Shown one piece after another: positions 1 through 11,089 of a stretch of 64,000 nt of DNA (its first letter is position 1; the number at the start of each line of letters is the position of its first letter). A program made the translations under genes and the position numbers. The notes beneath the pieces were generated by a model. The model saw only the letters and a list, made by a program, of their open reading frames with translations, had not been told where the DNA came from and searched no databases. Origin of the DNA: Isoetes taiwanensis. Lineage: Eukaryota > Streptophyta > Lycopodiopsida > Isoetales > Isoetaceae. The DNA is taken from NCBI GenBank assembly GCA_021234155.1, contig JAJEKV010000053.1:7083424-7147423 (forward strand), in the 5' to 3' direction.

Positions 1-3000
1 AAACAATTCTATGAGGCATACAACTAGCTAGAATACCACCTACAAAAACTCATAAGAAAATAAAAAGTGTCGTAACTCTGACTATACCTCAAAGGGCGGA
101 ACTACAAGCTAGACAAATATTGTGAAATTCTAAAGTTCCAAACTAAAAAACCGACAAAAGATATTGAAGGTGTACCAACATTCACATAACAAAATCGATG
201 GTATGACTCTCACAACTCTAAACTAACACAAATGATTCTGAAAAAGACTAGGGTCTTTCTAAAGACGCATTTGAAAGGCCTCATAAAAGAGAGAAGGCAT
301 ACCCATATGACCTACAAGCTAACAATTCAAGCATTGTAACAACTCGAAAGAAACAATTGACAACATAGATGCCAAGGAGCAAAGAACTCTCAAGACGTAC
401 TTATCATGAAAGCAGATAGCTTCAAGGGCCTCTTAGATACCCCCACATGCCAGAATGATTAAAACGATGAGCCAATCTGGAAATACTTGAAAATACATGT
501 TCATGGACCTCCAAGGCTTGCTAAAACAAATAACCCAGAACAGCATTGGGCCAAAAATTGTAGTAAACCAGCAAGGTAGACAAAAGATAATCTCACTAAA
601 TAGACTTAAATGGGCACAAGTTGAAGTAAACGAATAAGGTTCCACCCAATAACTAATAAGGTTCCACCAACATAACAGAAAATGAGAACTGCAGGCACAA
701 GGTGGAAATCCAAAGAAACTCAAATAGCACCTCCTCTATGCCTTAAACTCAAGCAACCAGAATCTCCTACTACTCAACGATACCACACCTTCTTCAAGCC
801 TGCACCACAAACTAAACTTACAGCACTCAAAAGTTTCCAATTATCCACTTCCAAAATGAACAGCATTATACAACAGGTTCTAGCAGGCTATATCAAGATT
901 AAAAAGAGCCAACATGTGAATGCAGCATGGGTTTGTGCCACTAGTAGTAGAAAGAGCAAGAGGGAATGACTGCAAGAATCAAAAGAAACGAACAAGAAAA
1001 TTAACAATGGCAGCCAGCTCCATTGCTATAAATACAACACCATCCGAAGGCCACCGACTACCGTTGCTCTAAGCACAGGTAAATGAGTCAAACCATCAAC
1101 TGTTAGAAACTCCTTAGTTGCGTAAACAGATGAAGTCCGAGGGCTAGACCAAAGCTACGTATAAAAAAAAACCATCTCATACGTACCAACAGACGTAGCT
1201 CTAACAGCGATCACACCGTTTTGTATGCTGCATATCCTGCCATGAAGTCTGAGGTTCAAAGAACAATTGCATTGAGCTCATGGTGCATAAGATAGCCCGA
1301 TCGGTCCAAGTTGCTGCTGCTATACAATTCAGAGAAACCGCTGCAAATGCAAATCTTATGAAAGGTAAATAGACTTATACTTTGACACATTGTGGATCAG
1401 GTATAGAGACCCAAACGTCATGTTAGCAGATCGACCAGATAAAAGGACCTCAATAGAAATTTAAACTGTAGGATCCAGCTCAGCCACAACCGCAACAGCA
1501 AAACAAAGGAGAACATATCTATGAGCTACTTACTAAAAGTAAAAGAAGCAAACATGCCTAAGTCTTGCTCCAAAGCTGACCCATAAGATAAGTGCAACTC
1601 AAGCATATGCTCACTATTCTGTAAGATCTGCAATGACCCGCATCATTGGATCACAAATATAGAACTCAAATGCTATGCAAGCTTCTGCAAGAAGTGCAGC
1701 AACCGAAGAGGCCAAAAATTAAGTACATGAGGCAACTATAACACTAGGAACTAAACCAACATAAGGTGCACAAGGCGACAGCGGTATGAGCGCCAATGGA
1801 ATCTAGAGCCTTAATCAACATCGAAAACTGAAGTTCATATAGACATGAAAGACTAGCAAGGCTATGATCAGGCACAAGAAGGGAAACCTACAAGGAGGGA
1901 ACCCTGCCAAACAACAAATGTAGCTAAGACAACTGGTCAACCAAAAGAACAAGGGCAGGCCTGAGGACTTCAAGGCAATGCAATATACAGCGCTAACATG
2001 CTTCATTCCAGCAAGGCAATTGCTAACCAATGCAACACAGTGAATTCGCCCCAGGGGAAATAACCGTTGATTGAAATTCCAAATGACTCCAGCACAACAA
2101 AACGTACCTTGCAAAGACTGGCGCACTTCTCCGCAGTGCATACAACATAGCTCTGCTGAATGAAATTTAAGCTACACCAACAGGAAAAGGCTGGAACAAT
2201 CCACAACAAGCAAGATGATCATAAACCCTGTCGAACACGACAATCCAGGAGGCTAGCCATGCACAAGGCTGCCGGGTTCAAAAAATATGGGACCGTGAAC
2301 TCCGTGCACAATCCAGGAAGTTGAAGATGCAAGCCAACATAATAGAGTTACAGGGATCGACCAGGACTCCTGTGACATGCAAAGCTGCAGTAGAACATAA
2401 CCAAATGCACAAAAACATGACCACCATCCATATCCATCTTAGTTAACCGAGAAGGTAACCAGGAAAGAATGATGAATGAACAAGACCGAGTACTGCACAG
2501 CTAGTTCGACCAGGGCAACAGAATGCAAGAGATCAAGACGCAAGATCATTTGCCCATGAAGCGACCACTACAAAGACTCAAACGCTCTCCCGATTACTAA
2601 AAAGGACTCACGATTAGAGGCAACAGGCAGAGTTAGAGAAGAAAGAGCAACTCCGAGGCACAAGACCAGGAGCACCGACTAAGAATAGGAAACAAAACGA
2701 ACAGGAAGAGGAAAATACATGCACATACTCCAGGAAAACCCTAAACCACAACGTAGCGAACAATATGAAAACATCCAGACTGACCAGCATAACCTGACCC
2801 TTGCAAGACAGCTTCATAGAGCGCCAGACTATGGCAACGACCTAAACCACGAGCAGCGACCCTACTCAAGCCAAAACATCCACATGCCAATTAGAAAACA
2901 ACTACAACGGCAACTAGACACCAACATGCCCACGACGTCGGCATAACACGAACCGCCAGAAACACTAGCGCGAGAGGCCTGGCCGCCATAAGAAAGGCAA

Positions 3001-3160
3001 AATCTTCCAACGACAAGCCGGGGCGCCCAAGAATGAAAGCAAAACTGTAACGGTAATGCTCACACGCACATGCTTCACGAACTGGAACAAATGACACCGG
3101 TGAGGCATGCGACTACAAAGGGGGAGGCTCAGAGACGGCTGATGAAGATGGGAGGAGTGC
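1..3160. other. A/C-rich non-coding region, no supportable gene
   Basis: No reading frame here looks like a protein I recognise, and codon-like composition is absent. The + strand is rich in A and C, so the complementary strand is T/G-rich, which is how plant introns and UTRs look on their sense strand. That is weak support for transcription on the minus strand or for an old decayed repeat. I see no tRNA, TIR or LTR. Confidence 0.5.
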
Positions 3161-3167
3161 AACAAGT

Positions 3168-3177
3168 CTATAAATAC
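3168..3177 (+). promoter_or_regulatory. TATA box of the 3255-4469 gene
   Basis: The sequence CTATAAATAC fits the plant TATA consensus closely. A start site about 30 bp downstream would fall near 3200. That gives a leader of roughly 50 nt before the first ATG at 3255. Confidence 0.55.
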
Positions 3178-3210
3178 TCCAAGGGGGACACCCTCAACTA
3201 GCCTCAAGAA

Positions 3211-3249
3211 GCGGATTTATCTGCTAATCTCAAAACGCAGATAAATCGC
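3211..3249 (+). promoter_or_regulatory. inverted repeat in the predicted 5' leader
   Basis: GCGGATTTATCTGC at 3211-3224 pairs with GCAGATAAATCGC at 3237-3249, with one unpaired base and a 12-nt loop. The stem ends six bases before the ATG at 3255, where it could affect translation initiation. It could also be the remnant of a small palindromic insertion. Confidence 0.45.
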
Positions 3250-3254
3250 ACTTC

Positions 3255-4469
3255 ATGGAATTTCGCAAAGAAGTGACATGCAGATCACAAGAACATCATT
3301 GCGGATCTCAATACACGTCAGTTGGAGGTAATAAAAAATGCTTTGCATAGGGGGGAAGCTCTAGTGGAGCAGGGCCTAGCATGCCCCACTTTTCTTTGGA
3401 GAATCACATGAACACATCAATCTTTGTTGAACCCATACCCATAGAGGCCGTGGATGTGATACGCCTTATTGAAGAGAAACCAACTCAACGCACGTATCAA
3501 ATCAAGATCAACGAAACACAACACTTCCAAGATGATGAGCTATACAGTGGATGGGTTTTCAAGGGCGAAGATAGGGCCATGACATATGAGATGGCTCAAA
3601 GATACATACGCTTCAAGAGCCCGCATCCTGCTTTGGCTACATGCATTGGACTTGTGTATGAAGTTGCTAGCTCTAGTTGGGATAACATAGGGCCAATAGT
3701 GATTCTACCATTCATGAATGGAGAGACATTTGCACACTTAACCTCTCACGTTTTAGGAGATGGTCAAATGCAACTGGTAGAGTGCCAAGAAGAACTGACA
3801 AACACATAGGCGTTGAAGTTAGGGGTAAAATGAGAGTTGTATATCAGTATGTTCTTGCCCTAGCAGAAGGTGTCGTTGAGATAAAGGCCACCACTCACAC
3901 AAAGCTCAATTGCAAGAGAGTCAAATTATATTTTGATGACGAGTACCAAAATGTGTGGGTGGCCAATGGCCATTGGTGATTGGGACAATGCAATATATTT
4001 TTATGCCAAAGAGCGTCGTCCCTTGTTGAAGTGCCGGTACTTACTCTCGGATGGACAAGCAAAATATCCATGGTTAAAGGAAAGTGTATTCGAGAAATCA
4101 AAGGATGATGATCATGTATGGGGACACAAAATTCATGATGCCTATGCATTGGGATATATTTATGAGATGCTTCTTGATTTCGTTCAAGCTATGCGACGAA
4201 TGGAGTGGTTTAATAATAGCAACAATGCCCAATGGATTAATCCAACCCATAAGTACCAACGACGTATTGACAAGTTGGAGGAGCAGAAAACGAGAATGAT
4301 GTGCCCACATGAAGACGTACTCTCAAAACGGCCCAAAGCTTCTGAAGTTGTTGAAGCTTTACAAAGTGTTGGAATATCTTCCACCATGGTTGTGAGACAA
4401 AGACGACACATGACGTGCATGGATGCCTTGGAGATGTCAAAACTATTGTTGGCACAACTCAAAGAATGA
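3255..4469 (+). pseudogene. unknown intronless gene, decayed (one stop, two frameshifts)
   Basis: I do not recognise the family. Reading starts at ATG 3255 (MEFRKEVTC), meets an in-frame TAG at about 3343 and reopens in the same frame (MPHFSLENH) to about 3780. It then continues one frame over to about 3960 (VRGKMRVVYQYVLALAEGV) and returns to the first frame up to the stop at 4467 (DNAIYFYAKERRPLLKC through MSKLLLAQLKE). The three pieces join into about 400 residues with coherent, soluble, non-repetitive composition, so they look like one damaged gene and not chance ORFs. The last 60 residues are lysine/glutamate-rich and helical-looking. There are no introns, but a TATA box stands at the expected distance, so an in-place gene is as likely as a retrocopy. 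Sequencing errors could explain the frame changes. Confidence 0.6.
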
Positions 4470-4675
4470 ATGAAACATTGTATATCTTGCCAAGTTTAAG
4501 TATAATAATTTTTCTTAAATGTCGACCAAATATGTAAAGACACTTTTAACTAGAGAAATTCCAGTATCTTGAAACTTTTATTTTGTCATAAGTTTGTGAA
4601 ATGTGTAATGAACTTCCCATGTTGCTAACATTTCTTGCTTTTCTAATATGTCATTCATCACACTTCATCATGACA

Positions 4676-4683
4676 TATATAAG
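4676..4683 (+). promoter_or_regulatory. candidate TATA box
   Basis: TATATAAG stands 150 bp upstream of the ATG at 4833. It would place a start site near 4710 and leave a leader of about 120 nt for the GC-rich exon that follows. Confidence 0.4.
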
Positions 4684-4832
4684 CCAGCTTCATTTTTTGT
4701 TTGAGAAAATAAGTTTCTAATATTTCCGTCGTGAGAAGTCCTCTCCAGTTGACACGTTGGGTTTTAAGCTATTTTCTTTGTCCTACACGTGGTATCCCTG
4801 TTCTTTAAGCCGCATCCCTCTAGCTTCTGGCT

Positions 4833-4994
4833 ATGGCGGAACAGGGGCCAAATCCATACATGCCGGCCGCTCCCGGCGGTGCCTCCAGGGCCAGTTTTCC
4901 CCGGAAACCCCCTACCCTCGGAAGCTTCCCCTTCCAAAATGCCGTTTCTTTGCTGGAGCAAAGTCTAGGTACTCCAGTGGCATCTTCTGCATGA
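4833..4994 (+). CDS. GC-rich candidate first exon, product unknown
   Basis: An island of clearly higher GC than the surrounding T-rich DNA encodes 53 codons beginning MAEQGPNPYMPAAPGGASRA and continuing with a Pro/Ser/Phe-rich stretch (PRKPPTLGSFPF, NAVSLLEQSLG). A possible splice donor, CTAG|GTACTC, lies inside at about 4966, so the exon may end there and not at the TGA. GC-rich first exons behind a TATA box followed by T-rich introns are common in plants. I cannot name the product. Possible downstream exons with good splice borders lie near 5386-5430, 5653-5742 and 5920-6007, but they do not join into a protein I recognise. Confidence 0.35.
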   Translation: MAEQGPNPYMPAAPGGASRASFPRKPPTLGSFPFQNAVSLLEQSLGTPVASSA

Positions 4995-7000
4995 TTTTTA
5001 CAGAATAACAGACCGATAGACTAACTTTACATCCTTTCTATTGTATATCGATCTTGAACAGAAGTAAGAAGTCCAGTACATGGGTTAAAGCTGCCTCGAG
5101 TTTGGAACTCTGGCTATGTAGATTTTAAGAAAGCAGGGCTTTTTAGACCCACTCCCAAGCACGAGCATGTCGCTGCTTCCACATGGGTAGTGTAAGATAG
5201 CAGAGATCAAGTGAGTTAGCTGAGGCCCTAAAGAAAAATAGTAGATGGAAAGTGCCAGAAGAAATTGAAGAAATAATAAGAGCCTTTGGCCGAATCTTAT
5301 AAGGCCTGTGCATTTGAATCAGATGTAATATAAGCCTTTGGCCGAATCTCATAAGGCCTGTGCATTTGAATGCGCACAGCATGGTAGATAATCTGCAGCA
5401 AGCTCTTGCTGGATGCGCTCCACAACACAGTGAGTTATGCATTTCCTATTTTGGTCATTTAACATTCCATGCATATCCATTATTAAAGTTTATCAGTGTT
5501 TTGTGCTCTTTACCAAGTTTTTCTCTGTTTTCTCCGTCGCCTTTAACATGATCTTTCTTCTATGCCAATTCATTTTTGCACTTTCTATGAAGCAACAGGA
5601 TCTTTTCATGTGGTCGATTTTGGTTGGATCAATTAACTTGTGCTTCTGTAGGAGAACTTCTTGAGTACTTGCATAAGGGGGCTTTCGGAGAGTGTTCCTA
5701 TGTTCAAAATATCTTTTGGGATTGTTATACAGAACATAGAGTGAGTTGTTTTCATTATTTAATGTCTTCTATAAGGCTCCAGTCCAATTGCCGCCATGAT
5801 GCCATTTCAGGGTGTTCGTGGGAACAAAGTGTCAGAGTAGTTTAGTTCCTTCAGAATTTTTAATAGAAAAGGTCCAGAGGTCAGAATTAGCAATATGATG
5901 TCTTTTGTTCTTTGAAAGGTGGGCATTTGCAGAATGCTTACCCATGGTATGGTACTGAATCAGGAAAAGCAGCAGCACAATGGAATCACAGGGGACAATG
6001 AAGGCAAGTAAGTTTTCATTGAAAGTGTTATGTGGTGAATTTACCTACCTGGCTAGTTGGAAAATAGAAATGTGTTGCGCATAAAAGAGTTCAAACCATG
6101 GGGAATTTCTTGGAGTTGTATCTGAAGAAGTCATGACTTTATGAGAGACAATACATAATTTGCACACAAGTTTGTCTTTCCAGGCCAGACTGCATTGCCT
6201 GCATGCTCTTGCAAAAAATAGAAAGAACATGACTCTAATATCAAATCCAGTTATGCCACCAGCAATGCTTTTTAGTTCTTTAACAGCTTATTTTTGTTCT
6301 CAAAAGTATGTGAACAATTTGATTTATACCCTGCATCTTCATGGCCCTGAATTTTGGCTATGATATCCCTAGCATCATAAGTTTTTCTTAGTAAATCCTG
6401 CATTGTCTTTGACAAGATACATATATCAATCATCAATCTTGTTAATTTGGGATTTTCAGGTCTGGCTGAAAACATTTTTGGAATTTTTTTTAACTCAATT
6501 TCCTAAGATTGTAAGGGGTTTGTCTGCCGGAAAAACTTTCAGACTCTCCAAAAATCGGGAAGGAGTTTTTTTCGTATGATTTCATTGGCAAATTTTTCCC
6601 TTTGTGCATGTCCGCATGCCACGATTCTCGAAGACCTCATAACTCAGCGATGTCCGAAGACCTCATTCACTCATCCCTAAATTGGAAGATGCATAGATCT
6701 GATGATTCTGTTCGGATGCAAAAAAATGTCGGCCAGTTTTCAGTGCAGAAGGCAGAAAATGGAGGTCCAGGTTTGGAGAAAGTGAGGTGCAGATTCTTAC
6801 ACAGGTAGAAGATGGAAGGATTATTGGATTGGATGGGTCGAAGGGTATTCTGTCGTGCAACACATCGATTCTAGAATGGGAAGGAGCAAGCCGTTATCAG
6901 GTATCAACGGGCTTCATGCAAAACATGAGACTTATTTTCATTTTCTGTATTTGCTGGACATATTTTTTCTTGTGCTAACTTGACCGTCAGTGGAAACTTT
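4995..7000 (+). other. T-rich, intron-like stretch
   Basis: The composition is strongly T-rich on the + strand and there are several donor/acceptor-like borders, for example an exon-like block 5653-5742 bounded by CTGTAG and GTGAGT, and another near 5920-6007 bounded by GAAAG and GTAAGT. The encoded pieces are short and unrecognised. A gene transcribed rightward from about 4.7 kb, or its remnant, would explain this. Confidence 0.35.
5281..5371 (+). repeat. two-copy tandem repeat, period 52 bp
   Basis: A 39-bp block (5281-5319) beginning AGCCTTTGGCCGAATCT recurs at 5333-5371 with one substitution. The two copies are separated by 13 bp. Such near-identity points to a recent slippage or template-switch duplication. 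Confidence 0.8.
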
Positions 7001-7615
7001 CTAACAGCTGGTGAGAGCTTTCTTCTTTCGAACTCCTCTGGTGAAATGACTATGGTTTGAGCTATGCATATGTACTGTATCATTCAGAAGGAGTAGACAG
7101 AGTTCAGGAGTTGAACACGGAGTTTTTTTCTCTGATGGGCAGACGTCAGCACCTGAGCTAGAAACCCCATTACCATTTGCACACCTCTGATTCTGCTGCT
7201 TATGAACAGAACCCATGTCCCCAAACATAGATATGAGCTGATCATCATCTAGGCGGTCAAACTCCATGCCTTCTGCATGTTGGGACATAGCCTTGCAATT
7301 AGAACCTTGGCCTGCTGGTTCAAGAAATGCTACAGAATCACTGGCTGCACGGCGATGGTGGATGGATTTTTTTGCCGGAGTTTCGGCCATATCATGATCT
7401 AACCATGGTGCCTGCATATGAGCAAAGCTTGCTGATGTTGTACGTTGATGCTGCTGTTTGTTATATGCGCTCCCTTGTGTAGGGAAGCCTCCCCAGCTTC
7501 CGTTGTTAGTTGAATCATATGGAATAGATGTAAGAGTTGGGCTCTTAGGTGGAAGATGTGTTGAATTTGATGAATGCGACCAGTTTATAGTGTTCCCGTC
7601 GCTCTGATTCGCCAT
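7001..7615 (-). CDS. bZIP transcription factor first exon, bZIP34/61-like (partial)
   Basis: The 204-codon ORF starts MANQSDGNTINW and carries the N-terminal landmarks of plant group-E bZIP proteins (Arabidopsis bZIP34/bZIP61): a PPKSP motif near residue 23, an APWLD motif near residue 69, the HHRRAASDSVAFLE motif near 86-99 and an EFDRLDDDQLISMFGDMG motif near 119-136. The HRR-S-SD segment is the 14-3-3-type phosphosite region in this family. The basic region and zipper are absent. A donor at about 7152 (CTCAG|GTGCTG on the minus strand) could end the exon, and residues after it look non-coding. I could not find the bZIP exon at lower coordinates. It is therefore a real first exon whose remaining exons lie outside the window, or an orphan exon carried in by a rearrangement. 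The flanking DNA has intron-like T-richness on the opposite strand, which favours the second option slightly. Confidence 0.7.
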   Translation of the reverse strand: MANQSDGNTINWSHSSNSTHLPPKSPTLTSIPYDSTNNGSWGGFPTQGSAYNKQQHQRTTSASFAHMQAPWLDHDMAETPAKKSIHHRRAASDSVAFLEPAGQGSNCKAMSQHAEGMEFDRLDDDQLISMFGDMGSVHKQQNQRCANGNGVSSSGADVCPSEKKTPCSTPELCLLLLNDTVHMHSSNHSHFTRGVRKKKALTSC

Positions 7616-8640
7616 ATTTTCAAAGCTTTGCAGATCATAATACCCTCCCCTGGCTCTGCGTATTCAGTAAACAAAAGGGCAATCTTCAGAAACAAGCTTA
7701 TTGTACAGTTGGACAAGATGTTATATAGCGTTCTTTACCTCTACAGATCACAGATATGCATCTCCGGCATCCTTATCTTATCAACCCATATTTGGTATGT
7801 TGTTTGTTATGGCTTGCCTATACAATTTTTACATGTACAAGTAAGAGCATTTAGTTTGGTTTTGGAAAATGCTATCCCTGTTCATAACATGATGCTTCGT
7901 GTGCAACGTTTCTCGAGTAGGGGAGCAGGTGGCTTAGGGGTCTTCTGTTGTCCGATCCATATAACACCTAATCACAGCATGATTTTCTACTTTTGTAGTC
8001 TTTGTGAAATACTTACTTATATGCTTTCTGGATGCAGGGCGCCACTATCTTGATGCTGATGCTTCAGATAACCTTCAAAGTGGGAAGAAATTTGGATGAA
8101 TTCTTTGCCAAATTTTCTGTTTCAAGTAGATGAGATTGTCTGGACACTGCCATGATTTATCCTAGGTGAGTCTTTCTCCAGTTTCTTTGTTTTGCCTACG
8201 TTTTATAAAAATAGGTCTCTTCCGATGTTAATCAGTTTCCTCATCTTTGAACTACTTCTTGACTTTGAAAAAGCATTTTTATGAGCGGACTAACTTCCTC
8301 TCAAAACGTTTTGAGAAAATATCTGTTATGGCATATTAGATTCTTGCAAAATTGTCACGAAAATGTCGTAGCTTGCTTCAAAAGATTAATCACTCTTTTC
8401 CAACAATATTTTCCTGCTGGGAGGTCAGCAATTTGTTGCAAACTTCTATCTATTTTAATTTCCCCTGTTAGAATGGCTGTTTACTCGATTATGTACCACT
8501 TGGATGTAACCCTTTTGTGACAGCAGGGCAATATACATAATATGCCTACATGCAACCTCTGTTATTTTATATGAGGGCTGAATAGCCATCCAAATGCATA
8601 GTTTGCCTCAGCCATGGGATCACAATGGAAGGGTCTGCAA
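7616..8640. other. no supportable gene
   Basis: T-rich DNA upstream of the bZIP exon. The one longer frame here (7574-8053) overlaps the bZIP exon antisense and has no recognisable domain. Nothing else stands out. Confidence 0.4.
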
Positions 8641-8870
8641 CTTCTTCTCTATGTCTGGCGTTTCCAACCCTTTCTCATTACGTAAATACAATAATGTAGA
8701 TCCACCTTGATTGCTGATACTCAGTAAATATTGGCAAAGCATAAGTATGTGTCATCCTGGATATGAGGATGATGATGTTATTTCCTTTTCTCTACTTTTG
8801 GCTTTTCCAGCCCCTTTTTATTATGTAAATACAGTAATATAGATCCAACTTGATTGTTGATACTCAGTAA
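8641..8870 (+). repeat. imperfect direct repeat, period 142 bp
   Basis: The block 8641-8728 recurs at 8783-8870. Both contain TCTCTA, a TTTCCA(A/G)CCC run, GTAAATACA(A/G)TAAT and GATACTCAGTAA at their ends. Divergence of roughly one base in eight suggests an old duplication. The second copy ends about 100 bp before the retrotransposon insertion. Confidence 0.75.
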
Positions 8871-8973
8871 TGGAGGATGGACAATGCCTCTTTTCCAACA
8901 GCAGTGGGCTTCATGGCAATGCGTGTGCAAGTTGTCTAAGCATTTGCAATTATGAGCATCTATTTCTAGCCAT

Positions 8974-9543
8974 TGTTAGTCCTGTGCCTCCTGGTACAGG
9001 ACTATTCATGCATACGACGGACCAGGTCAGGTCCAAGGATCCACAGTCAGGCACGGGTCAGTCGTCAAAGGTCCAGCAGCAGACCACGCAGTCAAAGCCT
9101 GGGTTCGCTACCAAGAGGCGGCGCTCAGACAAGTGATAGCCCGTCACCGCCAGCCGCGGTCGCGTGATTCGTGCACTTCAAGAGGCACCGCCAAGATTCC
9201 TCAAATGGGCCTCCTTCCAGGAGTCGGCACCGAGATCAGTCAGAGTGTCTATATTGGGCCAAAGGCCATTGTACTATATATATGAGTAGAGCTAGCACAT
9301 GAGTTTTTAGATGAGTTTTGAGCCTTGTCTCACTTCAGTTTCTCTCAGTTGCGAGAGCTCATGTATCATCATCATTGATATCAAGGAAGCTTATCATTGT
9401 TGTCTCATTGTTCTCTTGTTTTCTTTCCCTTTTCTTTGTTTTCTTGCAAATCCCGCGTGACATAGTCCCCGGATTCTCCTGTTAGATCCACGGGTCCTCA
9501 CAGAGGGTCGTCTTTGCGAGAGTTCGAACCCGGACCCCAAATT
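8974..9543 (+). repeat. 5' LTR
   Basis: Matches the copy at 19403-19983. The last 330 bp or so (from about 9163) are nearly identical, including the run of TTTCTTTCCC and the ACATAGTCCCCGGATTCTCC segment. The first 190 bp differ by many substitutions and indels. The final bases read CCAAATT here and CCAAACA in the 3' copy. Confidence 0.92.
9274..9286 (+). promoter_or_regulatory. LTR TATA box
   Basis: CTATATATATGAG in the 5' LTR is the likely core promoter of the retrotransposon RNA. The same element appears as CTATATATACG near 19718 in the 3' LTR. Confidence 0.6.
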
Positions 9544-9686
9544 GCCGCGGCTGCCGGTGCGATTCGATTTTCCTTTCTTACAGCCGCCATGTCTCGCGCT
9601 CAAACTTCACGCCCGGAAGAACTCCTTTCCCAGACGACGTCTCGCTTGGGCGCCATCATCGAAGGGAAGCTGTTCATGCGACATGT

Positions 9687-11082
9687 ATGGATACGCTTAT
9701 GACATTGAGGGAGGCCACATTCGGTCTAGGGCTCAGTCGGCGCCACCCACCCCTCGTGTCATGCCTCGTCCCAGTTCCCCGCCTCAAGCGTGCAAACATT
9801 GCTCATAGCCTCAGTCACCTCATCACTATCAGGAGCCCTATCCGGCTCAACCTTCTCAACCTTACTTTCAGACCCCCGAACATGCCTACATCCATCATTC
9901 TTCGGCCGGGGCGCCTACCGCCTTCACAACCATCATCTCCTACGGGTGGGACGGGGATATCCACAAGTCTCTTTTGCTCCTCCCCAGGAATTTCCATTCC
10001 CTACATTTCCCACCGCTCTTCCTGTTTACAACCTTACAGACCTCAAAACCAATGCTCAGGCACCTCCAGTTCCTCCACCTCAGCAACCCCTTCATCAGGG
10101 TCTTTCCGGCACTATGCCACCTCCAACTCCACCTCAATATAATCCCTATCCCGTTCTTGTCCAGCCAAGCACTTTCACCTCTACCTTTTCGGACCCTTTT
10201 GTCGACTTATACAACCTTTGGCAACACCTAAAGGCAAACCTTTAGACCAAAGTGCTCAGGCCCACATGGAAGAATTTGAGGCTCGCTGCCCTAAATGGTC
10301 ATGCACAACCTCAACTAAAATTCCATATCTTTTTCCACCACATGCGTGGTTCTCCTCACCAATGGCTTATGTCCAACAAAAGCCACTTTGAAACAAGATT
10401 GGTCAGAAATGAAAACTGCTTTTCTTTCTCACTATGGAACCACGGATGATGATCAACTTCATCTCAAGCAACTCAATGACCTTCAACAGGAGCCCACGGA
10501 GTCCGCCAGGGATTTTGCAGATCGACTTCACATCCTGCTCAGCAAACTCAAGGAGTACCCGACCCAGAGCCAGATCTTGATCTGGTTTCTCCAAGGACTT
10601 CCTCCAGCTTTCTCATGACTGAATACCTGCGCCCGAAGACTTTGGAGCAGGCTATTGACCTTGTCAATCTTTCACCAATGTTTTCTCCCGTGGCGTGGCT
10701 CTTCAGAGCTCCCTTTCATTCCACCAGTCCATGGTTCCACTGACTTTTTGTCCAACCTCAACACGCCACTTTCAAGCCGGGCGGACGGTGCCATATCTGT
10801 AAACATCAAGGCCACTTGGCAAATGAGTGCAACTCCACCAATGGCCCGCCTCATTGTAAAAGATGCAACATGTGCAATCATGCCACGGAAGAGTGCACTC
10901 GCACTCATCCTACACCGTTCCGCAACAAACTGGTTTATCAAGTGCAAACAACACCTCAGCAACACTCGCAATATCAGCCGCAACCCCTGCACGCTCAACC
11001 CAATCAACTCTATCAGCAACAGGAGCAACAACGGGGACCCAACACACGCCCCCTTTTGATCCTTCTAAAGCGATGTTATCAC
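9687..11082 (+). pseudogene. gag: gag of the Ty3/gypsy element, frame-broken
   Basis: A Pro/Gln-rich N-terminal part (about 9690-10245) is followed by a gag-like helical part around 10350-10615 (LKQDWSEMKTAFLSHYGTTD, then ESARDFADRLHILLSKLKEY). A nucleocapsid part follows with two CCHC knuckles near 10790-10905: CHICKHQGHLANEC and CKRCNMCNHATEEC, both C-X2-C-X4-H-X4-C. The pieces lie in different frames, with breaks near 10245, 10345, 10617 and 10750. Capsid and nucleocapsid functions are known for the family, but this copy cannot make a full-length product. Confidence 0.85.
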
Positions 11083-11089
11083 ATCACGA

